DNA from: Haliotispira sp965263485
GTDB lineage: Bacteria > Spirochaetota > Spirochaetia > SP-2023
Assembly (NCBI GenBank): GCA_965263485.1
Contig: CBDHHO010000004.1
Location: forward strand, 1,674,001 to 1,738,000
Length of the DNA: 64,000 bases
Reading direction: 5' to 3'
Below the pieces are notes generated by a model that did no database searches, was not told the origin of the DNA, and saw only the letters and a program-made list of their open reading frames with translations. Positions 42,167-50,883 of the stretch are shown here, in pieces. The translations under genes were made by a program, and so were the position numbers. The first letter of the stretch is position 1. Each line of letters opens with the position of its first letter.

Positions 42167-42625
42167 ATGAAAAAATTATTGCTGGTAGCACTCAGCCTGC
42201 TGTCAATGCACGGACTGGCAGCGCTGGAAAGTGATGCGCCGATTGCGGTCGACAAGGCTGGGGTGGCTCTGGATGGCTATGATATGGTCGCCTATTTCGA
42301 GGGGAATAGGGCCAAAGGCAGTTCGCAGTTCTCCAGCCATTACCGTGGAGCGACTTGGTATTTTGTTTCGGCGGGCAACAAGGCTAAGTTTGATGCTGAT
42401 TCCGAAAAGTATATGCCGGAATTTGGTGGTTACTGCGCCTATGCTATTTCCAAAGAGCGAACTGCCAAGGGTTCGGGTAAATATGGCAATCTAACTAATG
42501 GTAAACTGTTTTTTAGTGCTGATTTTATCACGCAAAAACGTTATAATCGGAATAAAGAATCTTATAATAAAAAGGCCGAGGAAAACTGGTCGGAAGTAAA
42601 GAATGCCATCAAGAGTGGCAAATAA
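42167..42625 (+). CDS. Exported YHS-domain protein
   Basis: A 152-residue protein with a signal peptide (KKLLLVALSLLSMHGLAAL). The YHS-type region is at about 30-95: VALDGYDMVAYFEGNRAKGSSQF, ATWYFVSAGNKAKFDADSEKYMPEFGGYCAYA. YHS domains are often metal-linked and found in copper ATPases and oxygenases; this small exported form is common but uncharacterised. ATG 42167 has GAGGAGG upstream. A strong hairpin follows the stop. Confidence 0.88.
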   Translation: MKKLLLVALSLLSMHGLAALESDAPIAVDKAGVALDGYDMVAYFEGNRAKGSSQFSSHYRGATWYFVSAGNKAKFDADSEKYMPEFGGYCAYAISKERTAKGSGKYGNLTNGKLFFSADFITQKRYNRNKESYNKKAEENWSEVKNAIKSGK

Positions 42626-42627
42626 TC

Positions 42628-42654
42628 AAGAGGGGGGGAGTTCCCCCCCCTCTT
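42628..42654 (+). terminator. Strong hairpin after the YHS gene
   Basis: AAGAGGGGGGG and CCCCCCCTCTT form an 11-bp stem with a small loop just after the stop codon. No T-run follows, but the stem is very stable. Confidence 0.65.
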
Positions 42655-42722
42655 GTAGCGAGCCCGCTTGTTGTAGCGAGCCCGCTTGTTGTAGCGAGCC
42701 CGCTTGTTGTAGCGAGCCCGCC
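42654..42722 (+). repeat. 18-bp tandem repeat, 3.8 copies
   Basis: The unit TGTAGCGAGCCCGCTTGT occurs three times perfectly and once in part, directly after the hairpin. A single related stretch (TTGTAGCGAGAGCCTTGG) lies at 18616 beside the 18.6-kb array. The following 220 bp to the channel gene contain no gene. Confidence 0.9.
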
Positions 42723-42944
42723 TTGGCGCTATTGCTGCAGATCTCGCTGCTGCTGAGATCGATAATCTGAAGTATACGAGGAAGAACACACTGTTAGTAC
42801 AGCAGAATATGGTCTCCAAAATGCGAAAAGTCTGTAAAAACAAGTGCCGGATTCTAAGCGACTTCCTCTCCCTCTTTCATCAGTTTTGTGATCGCTTTTG
42901 CATGCAGCGAGCTCCGAAGGTCTTTCCGCTATACTGAGTGAGTG

Positions 42945-44060
42945 ATGCTACAAATATACCAATTGATTCATTACTTTCTGGGTCGACGCCGCTGGAGTGG
43001 ATTTCGTTTGTTCCTCATGCTGCTGGTACTGAACGTGCTGTTCGGTGGACTGTTCTACTGGACAGAGCGCACCCTGCAACCTGAGCTGAACGGCTTTGAT
43101 GCACTGTGGTGGGCCGTTGTTACCATGACAACGGTCGGCTATGGCGACATTAGCCCCCAGTCGTGGGCAGGCCGCTTTTTGGTGGCATACCCGGCCATGT
43201 TTGTCGGTATTGGACTGGTTTCGTATATCATTGGCTCGCTGACGGCCGGGGTCATCAATTTCCGCCAGAAACAGAGGATGGGGATGCTGCATATGAAATT
43301 GAAGAATCATATTGTAATCTGCAATCAGCCCAGTTCCCGCAAGATTGCCAACCTGGTTACCGAAATCCGGCGCGAGCGAAACTATGCCCGAACGCCCATC
43401 GTGCTGCTGGGCAAGCAGTGGAGCGAGCTGCCCGAAGAACTCAAACAGCTGCACATCCACTTTGTCTGCGCCGATCCCGGCCGCAAAAGCGGCCTGGAAC
43501 AGGCAGCTGTGCCGAAGGCCCACGCAGTATTCGTTCTACCCCGACAGCTGGATGAGCCACAGTCCGACCACAGCAGCTTTATCACGGCCAGCCTGGTGCG
43601 CTCTCTGGGCTTGGAACACCTAGGAGAGCAGAGCGAACAGAACGCACGGATCCGCTGCCTAGTCGAGCTGGTCTTGCCGGAGAACGAAGCCTTTGTGCGG
43701 GAGGCTCGTCCCGACCGCATTTTTGTACCCCAGGTCTTCAACGAAAACTTGATGGTGCAGGAGTTCCTGAAGCCAGGCATTGCCGATCTGCTGGGCAACC
43801 TAGTCTCCACCGAGGACGACCAGTTCTTTGCCATGGAACAGCAGCTGGCGGGCTGGAGCCTGCGCGAAATCTATCTGGCGTTGTTTGAGCGTGATTCGAA
43901 CATCCAGCTCTGCGGAATTCACCGTGCAAACGGCAACTTTGACCTAGCTCCCCGCTATTCTTATGTACTGCAAGAGCATGACCAATTGCTGCTACTGACC
44001 CGCGAAGCCGATGTGTACCGGAGCTTCGAGAGGGAGTTACTGCAACGGGTGAAGGCTTGA
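42945..44060 (+). CDS. Potassium channel protein with RCK/TrkA-N domain
   Basis: A 371-residue two-helix channel. The helices are at about 18-42 and 75-102, with selectivity filter TMTTVGYGDISP between them. The cytoplasmic part has two Rossmann-like halves (HIVICNQPSSRKIANLV; residues 240-370 with LLGNLVSTEDDQFF), as in MthK/Kch channels. The first nucleotide motif lacks the full GxGxxG (CNQPSS), so ligand gating may differ. GTG 42942 or ATG 42945 can start it. It is convergent with the permease gene at 44084. Confidence 0.9.
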   Translation: MLQIYQLIHYFLGRRRWSGFRLFLMLLVLNVLFGGLFYWTERTLQPELNGFDALWWAVVTMTTVGYGDISPQSWAGRFLVAYPAMFVGIGLVSYIIGSLTAGVINFRQKQRMGMLHMKLKNHIVICNQPSSRKIANLVTEIRRERNYARTPIVLLGKQWSELPEELKQLHIHFVCADPGRKSGLEQAAVPKAHAVFVLPRQLDEPQSDHSSFITASLVRSLGLEHLGEQSEQNARIRCLVELVLPENEAFVREARPDRIFVPQVFNENLMVQEFLKPGIADLLGNLVSTEDDQFFAMEQQLAGWSLREIYLALFERDSNIQLCGIHRANGNFDLAPRYSYVLQEHDQLLLLTREADVYRSFERELLQRVKA

Positions 44061-44083
44061 GGGAAGCCGGGGCGGCGGGACTG

Positions 44084-46078
44084 CTAGCCTTCCGGCAGAG
44101 CTTCCCCTGCATTTTGTTGTTCCATACGATCCGCCTGTTCCAAACTCAAAATGAGGTTGCGCAGTTCTGAGCTGCTTCCGGCATCCAGCCAGCGCTGCTC
44201 AAAGTCTGGCACTTCTTGGACCATGGCGGCAATTGCGGCCAGGCATTCCAAGTGCTCGCGCCTGCGGCGCTCACCGCCGCCCAGCAGAAAAATGGCCTGC
44301 ACTTTGGGGTGCCGGTCATCGAAGTAGACGCCTTCTTTGCAGCGCAGTACCTGCATAAACAGTGCCTGTGCGTCTTCTGTGATAAAGTGTGGAATCGCGA
44401 GGAACGGGCTGAAGGCTGTTGAGCTTTCAGCCTGCCGCAGCAAAAAGCTGCGCTCCAAGGTTTCGGCGTCCAGCCCGGAGAACTTGGCCAGCTCTTTGCA
44501 GCCGGCCTTGAGCATGTTGGTAAAGGTCATGGCATAGGGCAGGTCCTGAATCGGGGCCTGCCGGGCCAGCCCTTGAAAGACGCTCAGTTGGACTTCATCG
44601 CGGTGCAGCAGAATATCCAGCAGCTCTTCTTCGAGATTGGTGCGCTCTAAGTGGCGATCAATGATGCGGCGCAGCAGGTAGACCAGGGCAAAGCTGCGCG
44701 AACCGTGCTTGCGCCCGTAGAGGTAGTAAATGGCAATGCTGCAAGCCAGAAAGAACAGACTTACTTCGATAGCCTGGATTCCGATATCAATGATAAAAAA
44801 TCCGAATACCACAATCGAAATTATTTGCAGCCAAGGGTAAAAGGGCGCCTGAAAACTGGGTCGGTAATTGGTGATGCGGCTCTCGCGGAACACAATCAGC
44901 GCAAAATTGGTCAGAATATAGGAGCTCAGTACCACAGCAGAAGCCGCTTTGACCAAGGTTTCCAGCGACAGAAACAGAGCCGCCAGCACAATCAAGCCTG
45001 TCAGCACCAGGGCCGGGATGGGGGTTTGAGAACGGGGATGAACCTTGGCTATCCAAGACGGGAGCAACTTGTCGCGGCTCAGGGCCATCGGATAGCGCGA
45101 TGCCGCCATAATTCCGGCGTTGGCTGTAGTTACAAAGGCCAGCAACGCCGCCAGCATCACGGCATAGTAGCCTGCGGTCGCGAGGCCCTGGCTGTCGGAG
45201 CTCGCCAAGTCTGCTTTGCCCAGAAGGCCCGCCACGATCAGACGGGCCGAGTCCGCCACCGGAGCGAGCGAGGTAGCCAGAGTATCAGCGGGCATGACTG
45301 CCACCAGAATAACGTTTACCAAGGTATAGAGTAGAGTTACCACAACGATCGACAGGCTCATTCCCAGCGGCAGGTTGCGTTTGGGATTAGCGATTTCTTC
45401 GGAAATATTGGCCACCTTCAACAAGCCGCCAAAAGAAATAAAGACAAAGCCCGAGATACTGAGCAGACTCAAGAACTTGCTGCGCGAGCTGAGATCCGGC
45501 CGAAACCCCTCCTGCAGAGCCCGCCAGAAGCCCAACAAATGTGAGTCCTGACTCAACCCGCCCGGATCCCGGAAACTGAGCTGAAGGCCATAGTGCAGGC
45601 CCAGGACGCTGTACAGCAGCAGCAGCAGCAGCAGGAAGAAGACCAGCAGGTTTTGCAGCAGTATGGCCTCTTTGGCAGCTACGGCGTTTAGCAGCACAAA
45701 GGCCAGGCACAGCAGCACTCCGCTCGTCACAGGGGGTATGGCAAAGAAGCGCAGCAGTACTTCGCTGATACCCACGATGGCAAAGGCACTTTTCAACGAC
45801 AGGGCAAGCCAGCCCAAAATTCCTGAGATGCTGCCGATAAAACCGCCAAAAGTTTTGTGGATATAATAGTAGTCACCTCCGTCTTTGGGCATGGCGGTGG
45901 CCAGTTCAATGATGCTGAAGCAGCCAATGAAGGCAAAGATACCGGCGATCAGATAGGCCAGACTGACTGCCGGCCCCAAACGGGAAAAGGCCAGTCCGGG
46001 CAGAATGAAGATCCCGGAGCTGATCATTGCCCCGGTAGCAATGCTGAATACGCCTGCCAAACCGATGTGTTTTTCCAT
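44084..46078 (-). CDS. APC-family transporter with C-terminal EIIA-like domain
   Basis: A 664-residue protein. Residues 1-440 are an APC (amino acid/polyamine) transporter with about 12 helices: FSIATGAMISSGIFILPGLAF, SLAYLIAGIFAFIGCFSIIELATAMPKDGG (in parts), TANAGIMAASRYPMALSRDK. Residues 490-660 resemble a PTS EIIA-2 (nitrogen-type) domain, with SPFLAIPHFITEDAQA in place of the histidine site and KVQAIFLLGGGERRRREHLECLAAI. Such APC-EIIA fusions occur in several phyla. Start set at ATG 46078 because homology begins there; sequence further upstream in frame overlaps the RNase gene and is not coding. Confidence 0.9.
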   Translation of the reverse strand: MEKHIGLAGVFSIATGAMISSGIFILPGLAFSRLGPAVSLAYLIAGIFAFIGCFSIIELATAMPKDGGDYYYIHKTFGGFIGSISGILGWLALSLKSAFAIVGISEVLLRFFAIPPVTSGVLLCLAFVLLNAVAAKEAILLQNLLVFFLLLLLLLYSVLGLHYGLQLSFRDPGGLSQDSHLLGFWRALQEGFRPDLSSRSKFLSLLSISGFVFISFGGLLKVANISEEIANPKRNLPLGMSLSIVVVTLLYTLVNVILVAVMPADTLATSLAPVADSARLIVAGLLGKADLASSDSQGLATAGYYAVMLAALLAFVTTANAGIMAASRYPMALSRDKLLPSWIAKVHPRSQTPIPALVLTGLIVLAALFLSLETLVKAASAVVLSSYILTNFALIVFRESRITNYRPSFQAPFYPWLQIISIVVFGFFIIDIGIQAIEVSLFFLACSIAIYYLYGRKHGSRSFALVYLLRRIIDRHLERTNLEEELLDILLHRDEVQLSVFQGLARQAPIQDLPYAMTFTNMLKAGCKELAKFSGLDAETLERSFLLRQAESSTAFSPFLAIPHFITEDAQALFMQVLRCKEGVYFDDRHPKVQAIFLLGGGERRRREHLECLAAIAAMVQEVPDFEQRWLDAGSSSELRNLILSLEQADRMEQQNAGEALPEG

Positions 46079-46105
46079 AGTTCTCGTGTTCCATTTTTGA
46101 CTTAT

Positions 46106-46145
46106 GGGAACCTCTAAAAACTCCAGGGCACCCCTAGAGGGAACT
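46106..46145. mobile_element. Two abutting MITE-like left ends
   Basis: GGGAACCTCTAAAAACTCC is followed directly by GGGCACCCCTAGAGGGAAC, between the permease start and the RNase stop. They look like two insertion or excision scars, or the collapsed ends of a deleted element. Confidence 0.55.
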
Positions 46146-46148
46146 TCT

Positions 46149-47384
46149 TCAGCGATCGCGCCGCAGATCTGCGGGCAAGCCACCCTCTTCCCGGCGAAGG
46201 TAGTCCATAAAAACCCCGGCATCCCGATGATAGCCACTGGTGAGCGGAATGCCGGGGCAGCGTCCCTGCCAGTAGTTGTTGAACTGACGCAGCAGCAGTT
46301 CGCGCCGGTATTTGGCCCAAATCGAAGCAATGGCGCAGAGGATATTACAGCGGTCGGCTTTGACCTGGAACCTGACCCGGAAGCTCTGGCCGAAGCCCTG
46401 TAATGGTTTTCTTTTGTCTGGGGCACAGTGCAACAGATATTCCGAGCAATGCTGCTCTTCCCGCAGAGTCCGGATCGTCCAGCGCTTGTCTTTGGCTGAA
46501 AAGAACGAACCGCTTTGGTCTTCAGCAAATAATTCACGACCGGGCGGATCGCTCTTTGGAAATAACGTTTGCAACCACGGCAAGTAATACTTTAGGCTGC
46601 CCAGACGATCAACCGTGCAGCAAGCTTGAAGACCCTGTGCTGCGGCAGATTCCGGAGTCCCGGCAGATTTTGCATAGTAGTCCAGCAGCTGACCAATCAG
46701 CTCGCGCAGCAGCAGGTTTTTGTTGTTCAGCCGCTCCATGTGCTGATTGAACTGGCGTTCACTGAACATGCCCCCGATTATGGAGAGGGCAAATTGCCCA
46801 TGATTCTGCCCGCCATGCAGTGCAAGCCTTCGCTGCAGAGCCTCAGCCTGTTGCCACACGAGAGCCGGATCTGCTTCCAAGGCCACTGTTCGGTCCGCCG
46901 CACTGCACTGCCGAAACAAACGGATAAATAAACCCTGATACCAGGGAAGCTCGCGCAGCGCAAGCTGTTCCTGCGGCGAAAACACGCTTAATAGAAGCTC
47001 TTTCAAAGATCCGGAAAAGCCGGACGGGCGCAGGCGGGAAAGAAACATCGCGCCTTCGGCTGAGGCTCCGTACAAGCTCAGGGCCAATAGCTCCAGCCGG
47101 GCAAAGTCGGAGCGGTTGCGGTAGATCATTTTGCTCTCGGCAATCGGCCAAGAGCAATCCGGCTGTTCGGAATGTTTGGGCTGCTCAGGCTGCTTATGAA
47201 ATACCCGAGAGGCTCCGAAAGAGGGGAGGGGGCTCAGGCCGGGCCAGATATTCAGTTCGCTCAGCAATTCGCGCAGAATTTCCGGGTGAATGGTACTGCG
47301 GCACAGCGCTCCCGAGAGCGGGCCCAGCAACGGGCCGAGGCCTGCTTCGTCAATGCCGCCGAAGTTCATATCGCCGAAGTTCAT
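46149..47384 (-). CDS. RNase HII/HIII-like protein, enlarged
   Basis: A 411-residue protein. FGGIDEAGLGPLLGPLSGAL at the start corresponds to the RNase HII GxDEAGRGP motif with the first two acidic residues. IASIWAKYRRELLL near residue 355 matches SxxAKxxRD (Asp changed to Glu). TSGYHRDAGVFMDYLRREEG at the end corresponds to the final motif with Asp. Typical RNase HII is about 200 residues and HIII about 300, so the centre carries a large insertion. No other rnh gene is visible. The start repeats MNFGDMNFGG, so ATG 47384 or 47369 may be used. Confidence 0.8.
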   Translation of the reverse strand: MNFGDMNFGGIDEAGLGPLLGPLSGALCRSTIHPEILRELLSELNIWPGLSPLPSFGASRVFHKQPEQPKHSEQPDCSWPIAESKMIYRNRSDFARLELLALSLYGASAEGAMFLSRLRPSGFSGSLKELLLSVFSPQEQLALRELPWYQGLFIRLFRQCSAADRTVALEADPALVWQQAEALQRRLALHGGQNHGQFALSIIGGMFSERQFNQHMERLNNKNLLLRELIGQLLDYYAKSAGTPESAAAQGLQACCTVDRLGSLKYYLPWLQTLFPKSDPPGRELFAEDQSGSFFSAKDKRWTIRTLREEQHCSEYLLHCAPDKRKPLQGFGQSFRVRFQVKADRCNILCAIASIWAKYRRELLLRQFNNYWQGRCPGIPLTSGYHRDAGVFMDYLRREEGGLPADLRRDR

Positions 47385-47395
47385 ATTAAGGGGCC

Positions 47396-47495
47396 TCTAA
47401 AAATTCGCTTTTGATGCCAGACTTGGTTTTACACCATCACGTAAAAGTAGCATTTCCCCCGATTCATCCCCTCATTTCTTGCAAAAGCGGGATTC
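47396..47495. mobile_element. MITE-like element, truncated copy
   Basis: AGGGGCCTCTAAAAATTCGC near 47394 leads into TTTTGATGCCAGACTTGG, the same start as the next element, but the right end is missing. Confidence 0.55.
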
Positions 47496-47499
47496 TACA

Positions 47500-47720
47500 G
47501 GGCACCTCTAAAAACTCGCTTTTGATGCTGAGCGGATGAGATTTTGCCGAGTGCGAGGAAGTGAAGCCGTGGCATACTTTGTTGTATGGTAAGGCTTTGC
47601 TGACGGTAAAGAATGGCGGGGCGAAGCAGGCCATTCCTCACAAATCCTGCCGTAAGGCAGAACCTTTATTCGGCAACAAAATCGCCGCTCAGCGCGAAAT
47701 TGGAATTTTTAGAGGTGCCC
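47500..47720. mobile_element. Complete MITE-like element with TACA target duplication
   Basis: 221 bp from GGGCACCTCTAAAAACTCGC to GAATTTTTAGAGGTGCCC, flanked by TACA at 47496-47499 and 47721-47724. It is the longest intact copy and holds all interior blocks seen elsewhere (GCGAGGAAGTGAAGCCG, GTATGGTAAGGCTTTGCTGA, GCCGTAAGGCAGAACC). No coding capacity. The region 47725-47918 has no gene I can support. Confidence 0.9.
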
Positions 47721-47918
47721 TACACACAGAACATTTGCCAGACACACTCCTGCGGGAGTGATAAACATTTATCATACTCTACTTCCACGGCTCAGTATTA
47801 TACCCATGCCACTTGAGATTGGCATATCGTTATGAAAGACTCGCGTCAAGAAAATATACTTCGGCTCCTTGCTGAAACTCTTGTGCTTTGCAACGAAAGC
47901 AAGATTCCCAATGGTTTC

Positions 47919-48767
47919 TCAGTCCCTCAAATACCCAAAAATCTCTCGCTCCAGTGCGGCATCGTGCTCGATATGGTGCACCTCAAACTGAGCGAGTGAG
48001 TGGCAGGGACGACCGGAAAGTACCACAATTGAGTCGGCCAGCAGAATTGCTTCGCGAATATCGTGAGTGATCAGCAAAATGCTGCGCTGCTGCTGCTGAC
48101 TCATTTCCAGAAACCAGTACTGCAAAGACTGTTTCGTCAGGGCGTCTAGCGCGCCAAAAGGCTCGTCGAGCAGCAGCAGATCGCTCTTGAGCGTATATGT
48201 GCGCAGCAGATTGGCACGTTGACGCATGCCGCCGCTGAGCTGGCGCGGATAAGCCTTGCGGAATCGCTCCAGGCCAAACAAGGCAAATAAGCCGTCCACT
48301 TCTTGGCGAGAATATGTCTCCAGATGATGTAATTCCTGGGGCAGGAATACATTTTGTTCAATATTGCGCCACGGAAGCAGCAAGTCTTTCTGTAGCATGT
48401 AGCCGACCTGTGGGCAGCCCGTACTGTTTACGTTCTGCCGGTTCCCTTTGGCGTTTCTGCTGCTCCTAGCTGCATTTTTACTGGCCCGCAGCTCCTGCCC
48501 GGAGAGCAGAATACGCCCCTGATACTTTGTGTCCAGCCCGCTGATCAGATTCAGCACGGTGGACTTGCCACAACCCGATGGCCCGATCAGGGCCAGCTTA
48601 CGGTGCCGGGCCAGCCGCAAACTCAGGTCCTGAATCACGGCCAGGTTGCCAAAGTCCTTGCGCAGATTTTGCAGCTCCAGAGCATCCGGGGGGCCGTTCG
48701 CTTCTGCAAGCCCGGAAAACCCGGAAGACTCAGGGCTCAAAATACTCTCAGTTGCTTCAACAGGCAT
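47919..48767 (-). CDS. thiZ: ABC transporter ATPase for thiamine precursor (ThiZ-type)
   Basis: A 282-residue ATPase of the nitrate/sulfonate/taurine group. Walker A is GPSGCGKST, Q-loop VGYMLQKDLLLPWRNI, signature LSGGMRQRANLLRTY, Walker B LLLLDEPFGALDALT, H-loop ITHDIREAILL. The order binding protein, ATPase behind a TPP riboswitch and a thiamine-binding MTH1187 protein makes hydroxymethylpyrimidine or a related precursor the likely substrate. Residues 60-80 carry an extra basic stretch (KNAARSSRNAKGNRQ). Confidence 0.85.
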   Translation of the reverse strand: MPVEATESILSPESSGFSGLAEANGPPDALELQNLRKDFGNLAVIQDLSLRLARHRKLALIGPSGCGKSTVLNLISGLDTKYQGRILLSGQELRASKNAARSSRNAKGNRQNVNSTGCPQVGYMLQKDLLLPWRNIEQNVFLPQELHHLETYSRQEVDGLFALFGLERFRKAYPRQLSGGMRQRANLLRTYTLKSDLLLLDEPFGALDALTKQSLQYWFLEMSQQQQRSILLITHDIREAILLADSIVVLSGRPCHSLAQFEVHHIEHDAALEREIFGYLRD

Positions 48768-48806
48768 TTTTTGTTCCCATCGCGCTCAGCGCGACTGCTC
48801 TGACTG

Positions 48807-49859
48807 CTATTCGGGCAGCAGCTCATTGGTCATCGCGTCCTGGGCTTGAAGGGGCTTGTCAATCAAACCGTTATTGTACATCCAGGCTGCGAGCCGGTCC
48901 CAGACTTCCGGCTTTTGGCCTCCCCATCTGCCGTTTTCATCGACGTAGAATGGAGCCAAATAGCGAGCCGAGCGCAGCACCAGTTCACGATCCAGTTCCG
49001 GCGCAGCTTCCAGCAGAATCCCGGCCGCCTTGTCCGGCTGCCGCGCCGCATACTCATAGCCTTTGGCCGCGGCCCGGATAAAGCGCTTGGCAATATCTTT
49101 ATGCTGTTCTAAAAAGCTATGGCTGGTAATGATGGTTGGCGTGTAGTAGTCAAAGACCGGATCCAGATCTTTCAAAGGAATGAAACGGGTTCTCAGGCCT
49201 TGCAGGTCAAAACCGATGTTCTCCCAGGCGTAGAAGGTCCAGACATAGTCCACTTTGTCCTGCAAGAGGCCCGCCAGGCCGGCCTCGCCGATGGTCACGC
49301 TGCGGAATTGCTCCGGGTCACCACCATCGGCCTGAATTAAATGCTGTACCAGCTTGATCGCAAACGGATTGCCCCAACCGGCAAACAACTTGCCGGTGAA
49401 GTCCCGCGGGCGCTTAATATTGCGCTCTTCCATGGCGGTGAAGCCGGTAGTATTGTGCTGAATCACCGCCGCCACTGAAATCACGGGGATTCCATCGTTG
49501 GCGATGGCACTGGTGTCAAATTCCTGAAAGCCAATGCCCAACTGGGCGCGGCCACTGGCCACCAGCTGTTTGACACTGCTTTGGGGCATCGCCAGTTCCA
49601 CTGTGAGCCCTTCATCGGTGAAGTAGCCCAGCTTTTGAGCCACATACAGGCCTGTATGGTTCGTGTTGGGTGTCCAATCCAGGGCAAAGGTCAGTTCGCC
49701 CCGTTTGATGGCCTCGGCATTGCCACTTTGGTCATCTTGCCGGCCGCGAGCCGCTAGGAACGGGATCAGGGCTGTGAGCAGCAGCAGCAGGGTCGCTCCG
49801 GAAATAAAATGGCGGACGGCGCTGCGATGCCTTCTCCCCGAAGAGTGGATAAACTTCAT
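48807..49859 (-). CDS. thiY: Thiamine-precursor-binding protein (ThiY/NMT1-like)
   Basis: A 350-residue exported protein with a signal peptide ending near FLAARGRQDD. The NMT1/THI5-like fold shows FALDWTPNTNHTGLYVAQKL, VELAMPQSSVKQLVASGRAQ, LGIGFQEFDTSAIANDGIPV, LFAGWGNPFAIKLVQHLI and YVWTFYAWENIGFDLQG. These match proteins that bind formylaminopyrimidine or HMP. AGGAGG lies upstream of the ATG. 40 bp precede the ATPase gene. Confidence 0.9.
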   Translation of the reverse strand: MKFIHSSGRRHRSAVRHFISGATLLLLLTALIPFLAARGRQDDQSGNAEAIKRGELTFALDWTPNTNHTGLYVAQKLGYFTDEGLTVELAMPQSSVKQLVASGRAQLGIGFQEFDTSAIANDGIPVISVAAVIQHNTTGFTAMEERNIKRPRDFTGKLFAGWGNPFAIKLVQHLIQADGGDPEQFRSVTIGEAGLAGLLQDKVDYVWTFYAWENIGFDLQGLRTRFIPLKDLDPVFDYYTPTIITSHSFLEQHKDIAKRFIRAAAKGYEYAARQPDKAAGILLEAAPELDRELVLRSARYLAPFYVDENGRWGGQKPEVWDRLAAWMYNNGLIDKPLQAQDAMTNELLPE

Positions 49860-50034
49860 GGTAAAAACCTCCTGTATTTTGTTGGGAAATGAAAATTCAA
49901 AGGGAAGCCCTGAAATCCTAATTCATTGCTTGACAGTGCTCTAATTACCGGATAATTCCTGTAGCAGGCAAGTTATGCCTGCCGTTTCGTTATTTCTCTG
50001 AAACACAGAGCACTCGCATGCCCGGTTTTTCAAT

Positions 50035-50883
50035 TTATGTCCTGAGGTCTAGTTGGTGGCGGCATAGCAGACGTTCGCCGAGGTTGACCAGGGTAACCAG
50101 ACCAATGCTGCTGAACACGATAATAAACGCGATGAGGAACAAAAGGTCGGTGCGCGAACTGGAAAAGGCATTGCGCATATATATCCCCAAGCCCTTGCTT
50201 GAGCCGAAGAACTCGGAGAGTACTGCGCCGGAGACGCTGTAGGTGGCGGCAATCTTGAGCCCGGTAAAGAATCCGGGCAAAGCCCAGCGAAACTGTACCT
50301 TGAACATAATCTGCCAGAAGCCTGAACCGAAGCTGCGCAGCAGAGTGCGGTAATCCGGGTCCAAACTGCGCAGGCCGTTGCTGAAGCTGGTGGCGATGGG
50401 GAAAAAACAATACAGCGTGATTACCGTGATTTTGGTGGCCATGCCAAAGCCCAGCACGATCATCAGTAATGGGGCAATGACGATGCTGGGCAGGCTCTGC
50501 GAGAGTACCAGCAGGGGGAAAATGCTGCGGTAGAGGAAGGCAAAGCGCTCCATCAACAGGCACAGCAGCAGGGCCAGCAGCAGGGAGCTGAGCAGGCCGT
50601 AGGCGGTCTCCAGCAGGGTAATTTGGGTGTGCTGCCACAGCAGTTGGCGTACTTGCTCTTGGTGGAGCAGGGCATAGATCGCACTGGGGCCGGGCAGGAT
50701 GTATTTGGGGATCTGCCACAGGCGCACGGCCAGCTCCCAGATGACAAAGAGCAACGCGAGCAGGGTGCCCGAGGCTCCCCAGCTTCGGAAGCGGCTCAGT
50801 AGTCTGGCACAAGCTGTCGTTACGTGTTGTCGCTCTTTCGCCGGGATTTTTGCAGATATCACGGATTGTTTTTCCGGCCTCAC
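50035..50883 (-). CDS. thiX: ABC transporter permease for thiamine precursor (ThiX-type)
   Basis: A 282-residue permease of the TauC/SsuC class with six or seven helices. The EAA-like loop is RSFGSGFWQIMFKVQFRWALPGFFTGLKI (in parts: RSFGSGFWQIMF, ALPGFFTGLKIAATYSVSGA). GTG 50883 overlaps the stop of the MTH1187 gene (GTGA). It is unusually Leu-rich. A 175-bp gap to thiY contains no gene but may carry a weak internal promoter. Confidence 0.87.
   Translation of the reverse strand: MRPEKQSVISAKIPAKERQHVTTACARLLSRFRSWGASGTLLALLFVIWELAVRLWQIPKYILPGPSAIYALLHQEQVRQLLWQHTQITLLETAYGLLSSLLLALLLCLLMERFAFLYRSIFPLLVLSQSLPSIVIAPLLMIVLGFGMATKITVITLYCFFPIATSFSNGLRSLDPDYRTLLRSFGSGFWQIMFKVQFRWALPGFFTGLKIAATYSVSGAVLSEFFGSSKGLGIYMRNAFSSSRTDLLFLIAFIIVFSSIGLVTLVNLGERLLCRHQLDLRT

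Noticed and set aside
46079..46537. N-terminal extension of the APC permease
   Set aside because: It reads through element ends and antisense of the RNase gene; transporter homology starts at MEKHIGL (46078).
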